From Lachnospiraceae bacterium (GTDB lineage: Bacteria; Bacillota; Clostridia; Lachnospirales; Lachnospiraceae): a stretch of DNA of 34,979 nucleotides. The notes below the pieces were generated by a model. The model had not been told where the DNA came from. It saw only the letters and a program-made list of their open reading frames with translations, and searched no databases. Positions 17,254 through 25,190 of this stretch are shown one piece after another; position 1 is the stretch's first letter, and every line of letters starts with the position of its first letter. The DNA lies in assembly GCA_015258065.1 (NCBI GenBank), contig JABZIZ010000022.1, positions 1-34,979 of the forward strand. The letters run 5' to 3'. The translations under genes were made by a program, and so were the position numbers.

Positions 17254-19950
17254 TCATTTTGCCTCATACCAGTCTGTTCCCTCATGGCAGTCCACTTCCA
17301 GCCTTACCTTCAACTTTGCCGCATGCTCCATCTCATAAGACAGGATCTCTCCCGCTCTTTCTCTGTCCTTCTCCGGCACTTCTAACAGCAGCTCATCATG
17401 AATTTGCAAACACATCCTGGCGTCCGGAAGTTCTCTCTTTAACCTTTTAAAGACGCGAATCATTGCGATCTTCATGATATCCGCTGCGCTTCCCTGGATC
17501 GGTGCATTCATTGCAACCCGTTCGCCGAATTTTCTTTGCATAAAATTGCTGCTTCCAAACTCCGGCACCGGTCTTCTTCTATGGAATAAGGTAGAGGCGT
17601 AGCCATTTTCCTTGGCTTCTTTTACTGCTTTCTCCTGGTATTCTTTCACTCCGGGATAGGTGGCAAAATATTTATCCATATAGGATTTCGCCTCTTCTCT
17701 GGAAATACGAAGATCATTGGAGAGACCAAAAGAACTGATGCCGTAAACAATCCCGAAATTCACCGCCTTGGCATTTCTGCGCTCATCCGGTGTCACATCC
17801 TCAAAACTTTTATGAAAAACCCTGGCCGCTGTCATCCGGTGAATATCCCGGCCTTCCTCATAGGCTTCCATCAAGCCGGCATCATCCGACATGTGTGCCA
17901 AAATCCGCAATTCGATCTGGGAATAATCCGCATCCACAAATATCCATCCCCCCTGTGGCACGAAGACTTTTCGAAGCAGCCTCCCTTGCTCGGTCCTCAT
18001 GGGAATATTCTGCAGATTCGGCTCAGCGGAGGAAAGTCGCCCCGTCGCTGTGATCGTCTGATGATAAATCGTATGAATCCTGCCATCCGCTTCAATAAAA
18101 GCGGAAAGCCCGTCGGCATAGGTGCTTTTTAATTTTGCCAGCGCCCGGTATTCGAGAATCTTTCGTACCAGCGGATATTTCACTGCGAGCTCTTCGAGCA
18201 CATCTGCAGCCGTGGAATAACCGGTCTTTGTTTTTTTACCACCCGGAAGACCCAGTTTCTGAAACAGGATTTCCCCGAGCTGTTTGGGCGAATTGAGGTT
18301 AAAAGTCTCCCCTGCTCCCTCATAAATTTCTTTTTCCAATGCGGCAATGCTTTTTCCAAGCGTGTTTCCATATTCTTGCAGCGCATCTCTTTTGCAAAGA
18401 ATGCCGTTCCGCTCCATTTCGTAGAGAATATAGGTGAGCGGCATTTCAATCTCCGTAAACAGAGACCATTCCTTCGCTTCCAATAACTTCTTTTTCAGCA
18501 CTGCAAGTGCGAGATGGGCGATTTTTGCCTGACCTGCCGCATAGGCAAGCAGCTCCTCTTCCGGAATATCCGAAAGAGAGCGGGATGAAAAGAGTTCCTT
18601 AAAACTTGGCACACTGAGAGAGAGATATTCTGAGGCAATGTCTTCCGCCGTATAATCATTCTTTAACGGATTTAGCAGATAGGCGGCAATCAGAATATCA
18701 AAGACTTTCAGCACCCGTCCGGTACTCACACTGCCTGGTATGTCCTCCTTTTGCCTCATCTCCTGCGGGGTAAAAAAATGCCATGTATTTTTTGTATCAA
18801 AGGCGCTGAGAATACAGTCCGAATGATCCGCCAGATCCTCCATTTTTTCCCTTAAATACGCCGTTGTCAGTTCGCTGCCACAAACCAGGCAGTAGGTCTT
18901 CTCTTCCTCAAAATGAAGCGCAAGACAAAGGACATTCGACTCCTCCTGCAAGTTCTTCTCTCCCAAGAAAAAATATCCGCAGACCTTAGCTTCTTTGGCC
19001 TCCTGAAAAACCCGATCCGCCTCCTCTATGCTTGCAATCTTCACTACCTGCGCTGCATCCGCAGGATCTGTCTTCCTGCTGTCTTCCGTCTCAAAACGGT
19101 GAAGCAGATTTTTAAAATTCAGCCTCTTGTATAGAGTATAAGCCTCTTCTGTGAAAAAATTGTGTACCTTTGCCGATTCATAATCCAAACCGATTCCACA
19201 GTCCGTCTGAATGGTCGCCAGCCGCAAGGACAGATCGCAAAGATCTCTATTTGCAAGAAGCGACTCTCGCACCGCCTTCCTGGAAATTTCTTCCAGGTGC
19301 GCATAAATTCTCTCAATGGATCCATAGGTCTGCATTAAAGAAAGCGCCGTCTTTTCTCCGACTTTGGGAACTCCCGGGATATTATCTGCCGTATCCCCCA
19401 TCAAGGCTTTCAATTCGATAAACTGCGCCGGGCTGAGTCCGATCTTCTCCTGCACATCGCTTGCATAATAATGTTCGATGGTCGTCTTTCCCATTTTGGT
19501 GCGGGGCAGATAGATGCAAATATGCACATCCGCAATCTGTAACAGATCTCTGTCTCCCGATACAAGGATGACCTCATTGCCGTCTGCCTGTGCCTGTTTG
19601 GCCAGACTACCCAGGATGTCGTCTGCTTCCAGTCCTGCCTGCTCGATTCTGCAGACTCCCATCGCATCCAGAACTTTCTTTAGCAGTGGCACCTGTTCCT
19701 TTAATTCTTCCGGCATGCCCTTTCTGGTACCCTTATAAGCCTCGTACATTTCATGGCGAAAGGTCGGAGCATGTACATCAAAGGCAACCGTCAAATAATC
19801 CGGCTTTTCTTCCTCCATCAATTTAAAAAGAATGGTCAAAAAACCGTACACTGCTCCGGTATGTGCCCCTTCTGCATTCGTTAAATCGGGCAGTCCATAA
19901 AAAGCCCGGTTTAAGATACTGTGACCGTCAATCAGTAAAACTTTGCTCAT
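17254..19950 (-). CDS. polA: DNA polymerase I
   Basis: The 898-residue protein fills gaps and removes RNA primers. Residues about 1-290 form the 5'-3' exonuclease (FEN-type, LLIDGHSILNRAFYGL, GLEADDILG, GDTADNIPGVPKVG). The middle part (about 300-480) is a degenerate 3'-5' exonuclease: where the first catalytic D-x-E is expected the sequence reads VCGYFFLGEKN, so proofreading is probably absent, as in other Firmicutes. The polymerase has motif A VDADYSQIELRILAH (about 672), the O-helix RRNAKAVNFGIVYG (about 723-736) and motif C HDELLLEV (about 850). ATG 19950 overlaps the preceding stop as ATGA. Confidence 0.97.
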   Translation of the reverse strand: MSKVLLIDGHSILNRAFYGLPDLTNAEGAHTGAVYGFLTILFKLMEEEKPDYLTVAFDVHAPTFRHEMYEAYKGTRKGMPEELKEQVPLLKKVLDAMGVCRIEQAGLEADDILGSLAKQAQADGNEVILVSGDRDLLQIADVHICIYLPRTKMGKTTIEHYYASDVQEKIGLSPAQFIELKALMGDTADNIPGVPKVGEKTALSLMQTYGSIERIYAHLEEISRKAVRESLLANRDLCDLSLRLATIQTDCGIGLDYESAKVHNFFTEEAYTLYKRLNFKNLLHRFETEDSRKTDPADAAQVVKIASIEEADRVFQEAKEAKVCGYFFLGEKNLQEESNVLCLALHFEEEKTYCLVCGSELTTAYLREKMEDLADHSDCILSAFDTKNTWHFFTPQEMRQKEDIPGSVSTGRVLKVFDILIAAYLLNPLKNDYTAEDIASEYLSLSVPSFKELFSSRSLSDIPEEELLAYAAGQAKIAHLALAVLKKKLLEAKEWSLFTEIEMPLTYILYEMERNGILCKRDALQEYGNTLGKSIAALEKEIYEGAGETFNLNSPKQLGEILFQKLGLPGGKKTKTGYSTAADVLEELAVKYPLVRKILEYRALAKLKSTYADGLSAFIEADGRIHTIYHQTITATGRLSSAEPNLQNIPMRTEQGRLLRKVFVPQGGWIFVDADYSQIELRILAHMSDDAGLMEAYEEGRDIHRMTAARVFHKSFEDVTPDERRNAKAVNFGIVYGISSFGLSNDLRISREEAKSYMDKYFATYPGVKEYQEKAVKEAKENGYASTLFHRRRPVPEFGSSNFMQRKFGERVAMNAPIQGSAADIMKIAMIRVFKRLKRELPDARMCLQIHDELLLEVPEKDRERAGEILSYEMEHAAKLKVRLEVDCHEGTDWYEAK

Positions 19951-20273
19951 AATATTCGCCCGGCAAGCCAAATCATCACAACAGCACCGACCAGAACAAG
20001 GGTCTGGAGCGCAAATGAAATATTTTGTAAAATATTCCTGACCTTCAGACGGTGCTCCGCCTCTTCCATCTGTGTGTTCATCTCCCGGATCAGATTGAAA
20101 TCGCCACTCTCCTCCAACTTTTGCAGACCGACCTTAACCAAGAGTTGAATCGTCAGTTCCTCTCTGCAATCTGGGCAAGTTTTGACATGATGAAGGAACT
20201 CTTCCAACTGCCAGTTGTCCATCCGGTCATTCAAATACTCGGGAATAAGATGCTCTGCTTCGTTGCAGTTCAA
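19947..20273 (-). CDS. Small membrane protein with an anti-sigma-factor-like zinc finger
   Basis: The product of 108 residues begins with a zf-HC2-type zinc-binding pattern (Cys3, His28/His29, Cys33-Pro-Asp-Cys36). This continues into a helical linker (about 45-78) and one C-terminal membrane segment (about 80-103). This is the layout of short anti-sigma factors, but no sigma factor gene lies in the window, so its partner is unknown. I place the start at TTG 20273, which sits just before the zinc finger, has AGGA upstream and follows a sigma-A-like promoter. The longer reading back to 20411 would run through that promoter and into the terminator of the preceding gene. It is the first gene of the polA operon. 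Confidence 0.7.
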   Translation of the reverse strand: MNCNEAEHLIPEYLNDRMDNWQLEEFLHHVKTCPDCREELTIQLLVKVGLQKLEESGDFNLIREMNTQMEEAEHRLKVRNILQNISFALQTLVLVGAVVMIWLAGRIL

Positions 20274-20325
20274 ATGTCCTGCCTGTCTCTTTCCATATTT
20301 TGTATTTTCAGAACCTACTGGAGAT

Positions 20326-20354
20326 ATTCTACACGAAATGTGGTGGATTGGAAA
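20326..20354 (-). promoter_or_regulatory. Sigma-A-like promoter for the zinc-finger/polA operon
   Basis: On the minus strand TTTCCA (20354-20349) and TAGAAT (20331-20326) are 17 bases apart, matching the consensus at 4/6 and 5/6. Transcription would start near 20319, about 45 bases before the TTG start. It lies between the preceding terminator and the first gene. Confidence 0.55.
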
Positions 20355-20411
20355 GACCGGATTCTGCCGCCTCCCGTGGGAAGAGAAAAGAAAGAGTCCC
20401 CGGGCACTCAA

Positions 20412-20449
20412 ACAAAAAGAAGCCCCTGCCGATGACAGATGGCAGAGGC
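20412..20449 (-). terminator. Rho-independent terminator of the DUF6465 gene
   Basis: On the minus strand GCCTCTGCC pairs with GGCAGGGGC (eight of nine pairs, ten-base loop, 20449-20422). TTCTTTTTG follows. It is 22 bases after the DUF6465 stop and separates it from the polA operon. Confidence 0.85.
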
Positions 20450-20470
20450 TCCCGGGTCCAATCGTTTTAT

Positions 20471-20692
20471 TTAGAGTCCAAAGCTCCCGTTTTCTTCGCT
20501 TTCGTTAATCACATAGTAGACGCGGTCTTCTTCCGGTTTTACATAGAGTTCCATTTCCTTCAAATCGGAAATCTCTCTCTTATAATCATAGATCCATTTG
20601 TTTTTCATGTTTTGAACAAGTTCATCGTAAGAAATGGATCTGTCTCCGTACTGAAGCACGATGTTCGCTTTGCTGCTCTTTTTCGCTGCCAT
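20471..20692 (-). CDS. DUF6465-type small protein
   Basis: The 73-residue protein matches my recollection of the Lachnospiraceae DUF6465 family: a basic MAAKKSSKANIVLQYG start, a middle helix (DELVQNMKNKWIYD) and the conserved LKEMELYVKPEEDRVYYVIN core. It has no signal peptide or membrane segment and no known function. The start has a near-perfect AGGAGG-type site. It is a single-gene transcript with its own promoter and terminator, which suggests stable housekeeping expression. Confidence 0.82.
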   Translation of the reverse strand: MAAKKSSKANIVLQYGDRSISYDELVQNMKNKWIYDYKREISDLKEMELYVKPEEDRVYYVINESEENGSFGL

Positions 20693-20761
20693 TGCCTTTC
20701 CTCCTCTAGTAAACCTTCTACTTCCCGCAACAACCCATACACAATGATCAATTATGTTTCA

Positions 20762-20789
20762 ATTGTACTCGTATCTTTGTGAAAGTCAA
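20762..20789 (-). promoter_or_regulatory. Sigma-A-like promoter of the DUF6465 gene
   Basis: On the minus strand TTGACT (20789-20784) and TACAAT (20767-20762) are separated by 16 bases, each matching consensus at 5/6. The start of transcription would be near 20755, about 60 bases before the ATG. Confidence 0.7.
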
Positions 20790-20799
20790 CCAATGGTAC

Positions 20800-21444
20800 T
20801 CAACTATTCACGGTGCTATAGCCAAAACCATTACAAATTGCATCAATCGGCATCCCTTCTTTGCACATCGGGCAACGATCGGCAGAAGCGGTGATATACT
20901 CCGGCACATCTTCTTTTGAAAACAGTCGGTGAATCGGCATTCCCGCCACCGTATCCACGGTAGAGAAAATAGCCGAAACCCCTGTGATTTCGCCGCCGTA
21001 ATAACGGATTCCCTCAATGGCACTTCGCAACGTCTTCCCTGTTGTCGTACTGGCTAACAGAAGGAGTACGTGCTTGTCCTTGATCATTTTCCTTACGTTA
21101 TCTCTAAAAATCATCTGACCGTAAGAATCATATTCCGGCGTCATGATGTAAATGGTCTTGTGATGGTTCATCGACTGAATCCCATGCCTTGTCAGTTCAT
21201 CCGCCAGATATGCTCCAATGACCTCGCTGTTATCCATGCAGATAATGGTATCCACCACCGTAGAAGCGACATAATCAAAGGCAAGCGCCTCCGCCGTTGC
21301 TCTTGCTTCCGACTGACGTGATTTCATGGTCGTCATATCAATGTAATGATTGATATGAGAATTCGGCGTCATGAAATGCCCCGGAATCACCGTGAGAAAC
21401 ACATTCGGAAAGCGCTTGGAATACACCTTCACATAGTCTTGCAT
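20800..21444 (-). CDS. Phosphoribosyltransferase-like protein with an altered PRPP loop
   Basis: The 214-residue cytosolic protein has the type I PRTase fold order and resembles clostridial proteins labelled orotate phosphoribosyltransferase-like. The PRPP loop reads VLLLLASTTTGKTL (127-139): the Thr-Thr-Thr-Gly-Lys end is kept, but the two acidic residues that normally precede it (consensus like VDDVxTTG) are replaced by Leu/Ala/Ser. This casts doubt on normal catalysis. The C-terminus adds a Cys-rich tail (Cys191, Cys194, Cys204) that could bind a metal. Its SD is a strong GGAGG. It follows asrC by 72 bases with a stem-loop between, so it may be the last gene of the Fec/asr transcript. No other pyrimidine genes are nearby. 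Confidence 0.72.
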   Translation of the reverse strand: MQDYVKVYSKRFPNVFLTVIPGHFMTPNSHINHYIDMTTMKSRQSEARATAEALAFDYVASTVVDTIICMDNSEVIGAYLADELTRHGIQSMNHHKTIYIMTPEYDSYGQMIFRDNVRKMIKDKHVLLLLASTTTGKTLRSAIEGIRYYGGEITGVSAIFSTVDTVAGMPIHRLFSKEDVPEYITASADRCPMCKEGMPIDAICNGFGYSTVNS

Positions 21445-21470
21445 GTAACCCCTCCTTTGTCTTTCTGTGC

Positions 21471-21491
21471 CGAAGGGGAAGACCCCATTCG
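21471..21491 (-). other. Intercistronic stem-loop between asrC and the PRTase-like gene
   Basis: CGAA-GGGG pairs with CCCC-TTCG around a four-base loop, with one bulged base. No T run follows on the minus strand, so it is more likely an RNA-processing or stability stem than a terminator. Confidence 0.4.
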
Positions 21492-21516
21492 TTCACCCTC
21501 CGGCAAGAAACTCTAT

Positions 21517-22503
21517 TTACTGCCCAAATGTACTATAGTGCTTGCCACCCCAGTACATAGGGCTTGCCACCTCTGCTTTTTCTCCTAGTTCCACTCCTTG
21601 CAGAATGTATTCCTTGAATTTCTCAAACCCCGTACGATCAACAATATATCCGATATGCTCCTTATGCTCTACCGCATTGGGATCAATAAATTCTTCAATA
21701 TAAGCATAGCCGTTTTTGATGATTTTGACTACACTCTCTTCATCCGCCCATTTGATGAAGTCCTCTGCAAGGCGGGGATTTCTTTTCCCTGTTCTGCCCA
21801 GAAGAACAATTCGGAAATAGTGTTCCCTACTTCTGGTCCAGGCTCTGGTCGGACAGTAATGCACGCAGACACCGCAGCCCACACACTTCTGTGTATCTCT
21901 CACAATTTTGCCATTGACCACGGACAAAGCTCCTACCGAACGCCTTTTACACATATTCACACACTGCTTGCAGGTCACGCAGCGATCCGGATTGTACTGC
22001 GGTTCCGTCATGCCGATAATACCATAGTCATCCATTCTCACCTTGGCACAGTCGTTAGAACACCCGGTGAAAGCCACCTTCACATGACGATCATTGGGAA
22101 AAATCTCATGATCGATCCGCAGCGCAAGCGCCTTGGTATCATAATTCCCGAACGGACAGAGTTTGGCGCCCGGACAGGCCACGATATTTCTGGTTCCGGA
22201 AGAATCGAAGCCCGTTTCCTTCTTTCCCTGCACAATTTGATAATGATCGATAATCGGCTGAATCTCTTTTTTCACCGCTTCCACGTCTTCCAGACGAATC
22301 TGCGGAATTTCAATTCCCTGCCTGTTGGTAATATTGACCGTGCCATCTCCATATCGATTGGCGATATCAATGACCTTTTGTAAAACCTTGGTATCGGCCG
22401 CCCCTCCCGGAATACGAATCCTGGCAGCCGTCTGTCCTCTGTTTTTCGACACCCGGAAGGCATGTTTTTTTAAATCGGGTACATGAATATCCAGTTTTCC
22501 CAT
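21517..22503 (-). CDS. asrC: Anaerobic sulfite reductase subunit C
   Basis: This is the catalytic subunit, which reduces sulfite to sulfide with six electrons at a coupled siroheme-[4Fe-4S] centre. The siroheme/cluster ligands are Cys110 and Cys116 (C-P-G-A-K-L-C) and Cys148 and Cys152 (C-S-N-D-C). Two ferredoxin-type [4Fe-4S] sites follow (Cys175/178/181/185 and Cys207/210/213/217). The N-terminal part is the usual ferrite-like sulfite/nitrite reductase half-domain (GDGTVNITNRQGIEI). Length (328 residues) is normal. It follows asrB by 12 bases, giving the standard order asrA-asrB-asrC. Confidence 0.95.
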   Translation of the reverse strand: MGKLDIHVPDLKKHAFRVSKNRGQTAARIRIPGGAADTKVLQKVIDIANRYGDGTVNITNRQGIEIPQIRLEDVEAVKKEIQPIIDHYQIVQGKKETGFDSSGTRNIVACPGAKLCPFGNYDTKALALRIDHEIFPNDRHVKVAFTGCSNDCAKVRMDDYGIIGMTEPQYNPDRCVTCKQCVNMCKRRSVGALSVVNGKIVRDTQKCVGCGVCVHYCPTRAWTRSREHYFRIVLLGRTGKRNPRLAEDFIKWADEESVVKIIKNGYAYIEEFIDPNAVEHKEHIGYIVDRTGFEKFKEYILQGVELGEKAEVASPMYWGGKHYSTFGQ

Positions 22504-22515
22504 TTGTTTTCTCCC

Positions 22516-23304
22516 TTAATCCACCATATTTCTGGCTTCCGTATACTGAAACACCGGTCCGTCCAGACAGATATAGGTGTCATTGATTCGACAGTGTCCG
22601 CATTTTCCTAAGCCGCAACACATCTTGCGTTCATAGGAAACAGTGATATTTTCATCCTTGAATCCTTTTTTTTGCAGCTCGATAATGGTGAATTTCATCA
22701 TAGGAGGCGGACCGACGACCACCGCTCTGGCTTTTTCCGGATCCCGAAGCGGCAGATCCGCAATATATTTCGTAACCAGACCGATATTGCCATCGTAACC
22801 CTCCGGTGCCTGGTCCACTGTTAAAATCAAATGGATCTTCTTTTCCCAGTTTTTCAGATCTTCCCGAAAGAGCATATCCTCCGGGCTTCTGAAGCCCGCA
22901 ATGGCATATTTATCGGAGGCATCCGGAAGGTTTGAAAGGGCTTCGATCACTCCTCTCACCGGGGACACGCCGGTACCGCCGGCCACTACAACGGTTTCTA
23001 TCCCCTTATAGAGATCTACATCGAATCCGTTTCCGTAAGGTCCTCGCAGTAAGAGAGATTGTCCCTCATACTTCTCAAACACTTCTCCCGTGACACGGCC
23101 GACTTTCCGTATCGTTAAATCCACATAATCTTTTCCAATTCCGCTCACGGAGATCGGTGCCTCCCCGTATTTCGGCACGGAAACTTCAAAAAACTGTCCG
23201 GGCTTCACCTCGCCTTCAAAGTGCATCCGAAACGTATATTCCTTCTTGGTATGTCTGATGACCTCTTGAATCTCGGAAGGAAAGGGGATATACGCATTAT
23301 TCAT
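22516..23304 (-). CDS. asrB: Anaerobic sulfite reductase subunit B
   Basis: This is the electron-input subunit, a ferredoxin-NADP reductase-like flavoprotein that takes electrons from NADH and passes them to AsrA/AsrC. It has the flavin-binding barrel (LLRGPYGNGF), the nucleotide-binding GGTGVSPVRG (110-118), and a C-terminal [2Fe-2S]-type cysteine cluster (Cys229/230, Cys235, Cys238, Cys246) as in dihydroorotate dehydrogenase electron-transfer subunits. At 262 residues it is of normal length. Its start overlaps the end of asrA by eight bases, so translation is coupled. Confidence 0.95.
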   Translation of the reverse strand: MNNAYIPFPSEIQEVIRHTKKEYTFRMHFEGEVKPGQFFEVSVPKYGEAPISVSGIGKDYVDLTIRKVGRVTGEVFEKYEGQSLLLRGPYGNGFDVDLYKGIETVVVAGGTGVSPVRGVIEALSNLPDASDKYAIAGFRSPEDMLFREDLKNWEKKIHLILTVDQAPEGYDGNIGLVTKYIADLPLRDPEKARAVVVGPPPMMKFTIIELQKKGFKDENITVSYERKMCCGLGKCGHCRINDTYICLDGPVFQYTEARNMVD

Positions 23305-24319
23305 TCTTCGCTTCCTCCTTTACGGCAGCCGATACTTTATTGATGATTTGGGAGTAGGAAATATACTCCGGACAGACATCATCACAACGCCCACAACCCA
23401 CGCACATATTTTCACCAAATCTCTTTTTATGGTCGCTGATCTTGTGCAACACCTTGAAGCGCATCCGCTCTCCCTGCGTGCGTCTGTACTGTCCTCCTCC
23501 TGCCACGTCCGTGAAACCGTCGACCATACAGGACGCCGCCACTCTGCGCCTTTCTCCCACCTTCCCATTATCCGTATAAAAGATATCCTGCATGGAGAAG
23601 CAAGCACAGGTGGGACAGACAAAATTGCATCTACCGCAGCCGATGCAGCGAGTCGTATATTCATCCCACAAAGGGTGCTTGATGATGGAAGCGGGCACCT
23701 CGTCCGGCACCTCCACCTTCGTTTTGGTTTCCGTCACATAAAAAGGAGTCACTTCTTCCTCTTTTGCAGACAGGGAAACGAAAGCGTCACGGAAGGACGG
23801 ATCCAAAACTTGAAAACGATAGGTCTCCTTCGTCTTGTCAATGGAGAACACATAGCCTTCCTTCGTCTGATTGCTTCCCATGTCCACACAAAAACAGTTC
23901 TCGTACGCCTCCTGACAGCCAATCAACACGAATTTGAGAAGCTCTCTCCTCCTCTGATAAAAAGGATCCTTTTCTCTTCCGTTTTGCAAATAAATGGCGT
24001 CCTGCCTTCTCAGCGCATGGAGATCACAGCTCCTTAGGAAAACCAGAACCGGCCTCTCATCCATATCGGCAAGCTTGGTCTCCTTCTCTGTGAAAAAAAA
24101 CAGAGTCTCCGACAACGGTGTCATGGCTTCTTTGAAAGCATAATCGGATTTCTTCAATAATTCGATCTCTCCCGCTTCGTTCACCTCGTCATACAACACC
24201 ACATCGGTGTCTAAATGCCGTCCTTGCCCTTTTTTGAGCACCGGGGCAAAAATTCGGTACGACTTTTTCAGGTTCTCAATCAGATGTGAAAACCCCGTCT
24301 CATCCAATAGGTATCCCAA
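23297..24319 (-). CDS. asrA: Anaerobic sulfite reductase subunit A
   Basis: This 340-residue electron-transfer subunit carries two [4Fe-4S] ferredoxin sites (Cys225/228/231/235 and Cys306/309/312/316), with extra cysteines (Cys238, Cys240, Cys264) in the linker, as in the family. The N-terminal 200 residues match the AsrA-specific domain (VLVFLRSCDLHALRRQD, VLIGCQEAYENCFCVDMG). It starts 22 bases after the FecE-type ATPase gene, with no promoter-like sequence between, so I infer that importer and reductase are on one transcript. Confidence 0.95.
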   Translation of the reverse strand: MGYLLDETGFSHLIENLKKSYRIFAPVLKKGQGRHLDTDVVLYDEVNEAGEIELLKKSDYAFKEAMTPLSETLFFFTEKETKLADMDERPVLVFLRSCDLHALRRQDAIYLQNGREKDPFYQRRRELLKFVLIGCQEAYENCFCVDMGSNQTKEGYVFSIDKTKETYRFQVLDPSFRDAFVSLSAKEEEVTPFYVTETKTKVEVPDEVPASIIKHPLWDEYTTRCIGCGRCNFVCPTCACFSMQDIFYTDNGKVGERRRVAASCMVDGFTDVAGGGQYRRTQGERMRFKVLHKISDHKKRFGENMCVGCGRCDDVCPEYISYSQIINKVSAAVKEEAKNE

Positions 24320-24341
24320 TTTCCTTCCTCCTTTTTCTTAC

Positions 24342-25190
24342 TTATCTGGCCAGTTTATATTGGAAAACGGCTTCCTCAGAAGGATCCTTCATCAGGCTGA
24401 TTCCCAATATCTTTCTCAATAACTCTTTTTCCTTACACAAGTCCTCCGGTGATCCTCTGATCATAAAGTGTCCCTCCTGCATCACGATCATCTCATCCGA
24501 AACGGAAAATCCTTCGGCAATATCATGTGTGGTCATTAAGACCGTCTTTCCCTCTGCCTTTAATTCCTGCAGAATTTGACCAAGCCGCAGTCTGTGCCGA
24601 ATGTCCATATAGGTGGCGGGTTCATCTAACAGCAGAAGATCCGCATCCTGGGCGATGGTCATGGCAAGATAAGCCAGCTGCCTTTCTCCCCCCGAAAGCT
24701 TCCTCAGCAGTGTGTTTTGAAGGGCGTCTATTCCCGTCATCTCAGAGGCCTTTGTCATGATCTGTCTGTCCTCTTCCCGGAGGCGGACGGCAAATTCTCC
24801 AAAAAACTCCTTACACCCTTGTGCAAAAGAGCCTATTTTGCAATGCCCTTGATCCGCTCTTCTTCCATACGGAAGATCTCCTCCTCTTGCATAACGTCCG
24901 TGTGCCAGCAACTGAGAGACGTCCATCTCCGGCGCAAGAAGATGCTGTGGCAGATAGCTGATGAGCCTGGCTCTTTCTTTTGTAGAAAGACAAGACAGTT
25001 CGCACCCATTCATTTGAATCCGGCCTTCATAAGGTAAAAGTCCGACGAATGCCTTTAAGAAGGTGGATTTTCCGCACCCGTTTTCTCCGATCAAGGAAAC
25101 AATCTTTCCTGTTCCAATCTCGAGGTCTTCTACTTCCACAAACGGCCTTTCTCCGTACCCTGTACGAAGATGTTGAATATGCAAATTCAT
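24342..25190 (-). CDS. ABC transporter ATP-binding protein, FecE/BtuD type
   Basis: The 282-residue protein powers the importer encoded with it. It has Walker A GENGCGKST, Q-loop YLPQ, signature LSGGERQ, Walker B LLLLDEP and the switch histidine in TTHDI. Between the Q-loop and the signature it has a longer than usual polar insertion (around residues 105-150, HGRYARGGDLPYGRR then CKEFFGEFAVRLREED). It overlaps the permease gene by four bases. Family knowledge gives iron-siderophore, haem or cobalamin as substrates; the sequence alone does not decide. Confidence 0.92.
   Translation of the reverse strand: MNLHIQHLRTGYGERPFVEVEDLEIGTGKIVSLIGENGCGKSTFLKAFVGLLPYEGRIQMNGCELSCLSTKERARLISYLPQHLLAPEMDVSQLLAHGRYARGGDLPYGRRADQGHCKIGSFAQGCKEFFGEFAVRLREEDRQIMTKASEMTGIDALQNTLLRKLSGGERQLAYLAMTIAQDADLLLLDEPATYMDIRHRLRLGQILQELKAEGKTVLMTTHDIAEGFSVSDEMIVMQEGHFMIRGSPEDLCKEKELLRKILGISLMKDPSEEAVFQYKLAR

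Noticed and set aside
20274..20411. Longer N-terminus for the zinc-finger protein (start at 20411).
   Set aside because: The added residues would be encoded by the predicted promoter and the edge of the upstream terminator, and they have no protein-like pattern or SD.
21598..22383. 261-residue plus-strand frame opposite asrC.
   Set aside because: asrC has all its cysteine motifs in frame; the opposite frame is low in structure, His/Ile-rich and without a start site.
23348..24037. 229-residue plus-strand frame opposite asrA.
   Set aside because: Shadow of asrA; no known domain and no ribosome binding site.
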